Assembly (NCBI GenBank): GCA_030041305.1
Contig: JASHOC010000149.1
Location: forward strand, 1 to 41,975
Direction: 5' to 3'
DNA length: 41,975 bases
Source: Acidobacteriaceae bacterium
Lineage (GTDB): Bacteria; Acidobacteriota; Terriglobia; Terriglobales; Acidobacteriaceae
Shown piece after piece: positions 39,478 through 41,975 of this stretch; position 1 is the first letter of the stretch; each line of letters opens with the position of its first letter. The notes below the pieces were generated by a model. The model did not search any database and was not told the DNA's origin. It saw only the letters and a program-made list of their open reading frames with translations. Position numbers and translations under genes: made by a program.

Positions 39478-39604
39478 TGCACGCACTCTTATAAAATCCA
39501 ACTTCCGATTCCCCCAGCTCGCGACGGATGGAAGAGCTGAGGAAGCAGAAGCCCCGCCTGCCTTGGTCAGGCAGAGGGAATCTGCACGCCCTGGCAGGTG
39601 CCCC

Positions 39605-40627
39605 ATGTCCACCTCTAAGCGTCGGCGAAGAGCGGTCCAATCGGCGGACACCTTGCGAATCCGCGATTTCGAACTCCTCATCGCTCTTCATGACGCGGGC
39701 AATCTGTCTCAGGCCGCGGAACGAGTCGGGATCACCGAACCCGCGGCAAGCAAACAAATCAAGGCGATCCACCACCGCATGAAGGTGCCCCTTTACGATT
39801 CGGAAGCTAAAGGAGATAAGCTCACGGCTGCAGCCCATACCTTGCTTTCAGCGGCGGTAGATGTCGTGCTGGCATACCACCGGGGAATGCACGATGTCCA
39901 TGAGGCCCTCCACGGCGGACAGCACACTCTCCGCATCGGAGCGTTCTCATTACTCCCGGAACGCTGGCATCGGTTGCTCGATTCGGTCGAGATGCGTCTT
40001 CATCGCAACGTGCGAGTGCACCTTGACTTCGCGTATACCGAGCAATTGATTCTGGGGCTGCAAAGTCGCGATCTTGACCTAGCTCTCGTGACCTCGCCGC
40101 CGCAGAACGGAAAGCTGACGACCCGTCGATTGGAGACCCGGCCGTTCATGGTCGCGTTTCGCGAAGGACATGCGCTCGCCAAGCGCCAATCATTGACCCT
40201 TAGCGAGGCCCGTCTTTATCCTTGGTTCTTCTTTCACCGGAGCGTCCATCCCTGGATGCACGACATGATCTTGCGCCGCGCAGACCTGGCCGGCGGGGGA
40301 GTGCGAATCGTTCATCGGGTCAATAATGCCGCCCATGTCCAGCGCCTGCTCACCGACGACTCGCTGTTGGCATGGGTGTCGCCGATTGGCGCGGAAAATA
40401 TCGCCCGTCCAGGCTGTGTGGCGAAGCCGCTCGACGATTCAGAAATCCGTCTGGAAACACATGTCGCCGTACTTGCCAGCAATACATCGCCACTGATCGC
40501 GGAGTACTACAAGAGCTTTCTGAAACGAGTTGAGGAGGAACAAGGGCCAGTTCAATTGACGCTCCCAATGCCGTTGCCCGACCAGGATGGGGCAGGTCAC
40601 AGGGAAATCTTGGCGGCGACTGCCTGA
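39605..40627 (+). CDS. LysR-family transcriptional regulator
   Basis: A 340-residue LTTR. A basic N-terminal extension (STSKRRRRAVQSA) is followed by the HTH LRIRDFELLIALHDAGNLSQAAERVGITEPAASKQIKAIHHRM and a co-inducer-binding domain from about residue 100 (TLRIGAFSLLPERWHRLLDSVEMR). A substrate-domain feature DLDLALVTSPP is typical. Targets are unknown: no metabolic gene is adjacent, only the integrase operon and IS remnants. It may be cargo of the integrated element. Start at ATG 39605 follows AGGTG; the upstream frame overlaps the promoter region. Confidence 0.9.
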   Translation: MSTSKRRRRAVQSADTLRIRDFELLIALHDAGNLSQAAERVGITEPAASKQIKAIHHRMKVPLYDSEAKGDKLTAAAHTLLSAAVDVVLAYHRGMHDVHEALHGGQHTLRIGAFSLLPERWHRLLDSVEMRLHRNVRVHLDFAYTEQLILGLQSRDLDLALVTSPPQNGKLTTRRLETRPFMVAFREGHALAKRQSLTLSEARLYPWFFFHRSVHPWMHDMILRRADLAGGGVRIVHRVNNAAHVQRLLTDDSLLAWVSPIGAENIARPGCVAKPLDDSEIRLETHVAVLASNTSPLIAEYYKSFLKRVEEEQGPVQLTLPMPLPDQDGAGHREILAATA

Positions 40628-41075
40628 CGCATGGCGTCGGAGCCGTTTGCCATTTCCGTAAGGAGGGAATCCTTGAAAGGAATGGCCAGAGATTTTCCAC
40701 AGAAAGATCAGCCGACATTGTCGTGAAACGAGCATCGGGCCGCCGCTCGTTCTACGCGTTGCCCTTTAGAGTGAATCGTCAATTGTGATTCCGGCAATCC
40801 GCTCATGCTTCGGAGTTCACTTGGCGGGATGGCCCGCACATCATTTTTCAATCATCTCGAACGGAGTTCCGGGAACGATATTCATAGGTGGTCGGAGCGA
40901 CGGGGACCGCCGCGAGCGAGCGTCGTTGGCCGCCGGCGGCGGGAGCGACGAAGACCGCCCGGATCCGGAACGGCGGCGCCCCTTTTTCAATGAGATAGGC
41001 CCGGCTGTTTCTGCGGTGGGGTCGGCGCGCTTTCGCGGCTCGCGTTGGGCGGGATTTCGTGACTCGCGTCGGGTG
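40628..41075. other. Non-coding or degraded region
   Basis: About 450 bases after the LysR gene with no supported intact gene. An open frame passes through but its composition (arginine/serine runs) is not protein-like until about 41076, where a recognisable remnant begins. Confidence 0.5.
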
Positions 41076-41291
41076 TGGACATGTGGGAACTGGGGCAAGT
41101 TGGCGGTCAAGGTGAAGACCGGACGATTCGATGCGCAGTCACTCCGCGGGCTGCTGGAATTTTCTCGTCGTCATCCGGCATACAGGCCGCTGGTCATCAC
41201 CGCACCAGGCGACGAACAATCGGCGAGACGACACGGAATCGAGAGCATCCATTGGGAAGACTTTCTTGTCGCAGGTCCGCCTGGAGATTGA
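41076..41291 (+). pseudogene. C-terminal remnant of a DUF4143-type ATPase
   Basis: The last about 65 codons read GKLAVKVKTGRFDAQSLRG, then LLEFSRRHPAYRPLVITAPGDE and RHGIESIHWEDFL, which matches the C-terminus of AAA/DUF4143 ATPases ('A-V-E-V-K-T-G-R-x-x-x-x-x-x-G-L-x-x-F'). The catalytic-looking Glu of 'VEVK' is Lys here. The upstream frame has no DUF4143 or AAA sequence, so this is a fragment left after deletion, next to an IS66 element. Moderate confidence in family. Confidence 0.5.
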
Positions 41292-41420
41292 GCGGATTCC
41301 TCGCTCTCACCCAATGTATTTGAATTCTGCCACTGGTGTTTTGAGGCGCAGAGGCAGCGTCATCTTCGCCGAAGGCAGGTCCAGATGTTAACTACTATCT
41401 AATCTCACCATTGTTTGAAT

Positions 41421-41975
41421 GTAAGTCGATGAGGAGCGCGAGGTGTTACAAAGAGCGTGAGCGTTATGTGAACCACAGGCCTTGTCAAGATTGCGGAGTT
41501 TGATTTTGCAGGGCGGCCAGGCGTATTTTCTGTGCAGCGTTCCAGCGGTCGGGTAGCCAGTCCGGCAGGTCCCTGGTGCGTGTCGCTGGCAAGTTAATCA
41601 ACAATTGGGTGAGATAGAGTTGCGGGTCCACTTCGTGGCGACGGCATGTGGAGGTCAGGCTGGCCAAAATGGCCGCGGTGCGTCCGCCGCGCGCATTGCC
41701 CACGAAGAGGCTGTTTTTCCGAGTGAGCACCACGCGTTTCATTTCTCTTTCGGATACATTATTGTCGATCGGGACGGCGCCGTCAGCGAGGAACACCTTG
41801 AGCTCCTCCCAGTGGCCCAAGGCATACTTGATCGCCTCGGCCATGGGATGTTTGGGCAGCAACTGTTCCTTCCAGTCGAAAAGCTTCTCGTGCAAGTCGG
41901 CCAACACCGGCGCCGATTGCTCCTGGCGCAGACGCAGACGCTCTTCGATCGAGGCGTTCAAACCCTGCTTTTCGA
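41421..41975 (-). mobile_element. IS66-family insertion sequence, right part (cut by window edge)
   Basis: Contains the IS66 transposase C-terminus. The likely outer end is GTAAGTCGATGAGG at 41421, since IS66 terminal repeats usually begin GTAAG; the other end is outside the window so the repeat cannot be paired. Confidence 0.5.
41485..41975 (-). CDS. IS66-family transposase, C-terminal part (5' end outside window)
   Basis: At least 163 residues, frame open through the window edge (EKQGLNASIEERLRLRQEQSAPVLADLHEKL). It has the DDE-domain end 'HPMAEAIKYALGHWEEL', FLADGAVPIDNNVSEREMKRVVLTRKNSLFVGN, and the IS66 C-terminal domain ARGGRTAAILASLTSTCRRHEVDPQLYLTQLL with PDWLPDRW. This is TnpC of IS66. 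The E in NNVSERE is the last catalytic acid. It appears intact at this end. Confidence 0.93.
   Translation of the reverse strand, partial: EKQGLNASIEERLRLRQEQSAPVLADLHEKLFDWKEQLLPKHPMAEAIKYALGHWEELKVFLADGAVPIDNNVSEREMKRVVLTRKNSLFVGNARGGRTAAILASLTSTCRRHEVDPQLYLTQLLINLPATRTRDLPDWLPDRWNAAQKIRLAALQNQTPQS

Larger units (their letters stand above)
39275..39604. other. Divergent control region of the integrase operon and second LysR gene
   Basis: About 330 AT-richer bases. They hold the direct repeats at 39324-39357 and the TTGACA/TGTACA region at 39446-39477, listed separately. No gene is supported here. Confidence 0.6.

Noticed and set aside
38917..41975. An attachment-site duplicate of the tRNA-Leu gene end
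   Set aside because: I scanned for both ends of the tRNA on both strands and saw no match; it may lie outside the window.

Overview
The window is GC-rich, densely coded bacterial DNA. Its gene content suggests an Acidobacteriota-like soil bacterium: DUF4440, BON and CPBP proteins, a penicillin-acylase-type hydrolase, a pilin-lolA pair, an M16 peptidase, and a cytochrome c / terpenoid-cyclase-like protein. This taxonomic call is inference; there is no rRNA or other phylogenetic marker strong enough to settle it. Both ends are cut transposases: IS1595-type on the left and IS66-type on the right.

Layout. 1-3.4 kb: IS1595 transposase fragment, a small membrane protein, an EamA transporter, and two CPBP membrane proteins overlapping tail to tail, one of which has lost its catalytic glutamates. 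3.7-9.7 kb: purA, an ABM-domain protein, a DUF4440 protein, a 109-bp inverted-repeat element, a heptanucleotide array, an SDR dehydrogenase, fumC and a small secreted protein. 9.7-18.8 kb: the most distinctive locus, a minus-strand quinohemoprotein amine dehydrogenase operon (qhpA-D-C-B-F-E) with a divergent LysR regulator. 19-28.6 kb: a cytochrome c / cyclase-like protein, a long GTTCCCT array, a three-BON protein, a third CPBP protein, a penicillin acylase homologue, a multi-TM membrane protein and farnesyl diphosphate synthase. 28.8-32.1 kb: a DinB protein, a restriction-modification pair (MT-A70 methyltransferase facing a BglII-like endonuclease) and a Uma2 nuclease. 32.4-37.7 kb: a second copy of the 109-bp element, rlmN, an M16 peptidase, a pilin-like protein, lolA, secG and tRNA-Leu(GAG). 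37.7-42 kb: a tyrosine integrase reading into the tRNA, its HTH/excisionase partner, a second LysR gene, a gene remnant and the IS66 transposase.

How the qhp genes fit together (family roles are established knowledge; presence here is read from the sequence). QhpA (di-heme), QhpB (beta-propeller) and QhpC (small, cross-linked, carrying the cysteine tryptophylquinone cofactor) form a periplasmic amine dehydrogenase. QhpD is the radical SAM enzyme that makes the Cys-Asp/Glu thioethers, QhpE is the subtilisin-like leader peptidase and QhpF the ABC exporter. All eight cross-link and cofactor residues are present in QhpC. The flavin monooxygenase QhpG and the usual AraC-type regulator QhpR are not in the window. 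A TA-flanked inverted-repeat element sits exactly in the qhpB stop codon, between the structural and the export/processing genes.

No CRISPR array, rRNA operon or replication origin was seen.
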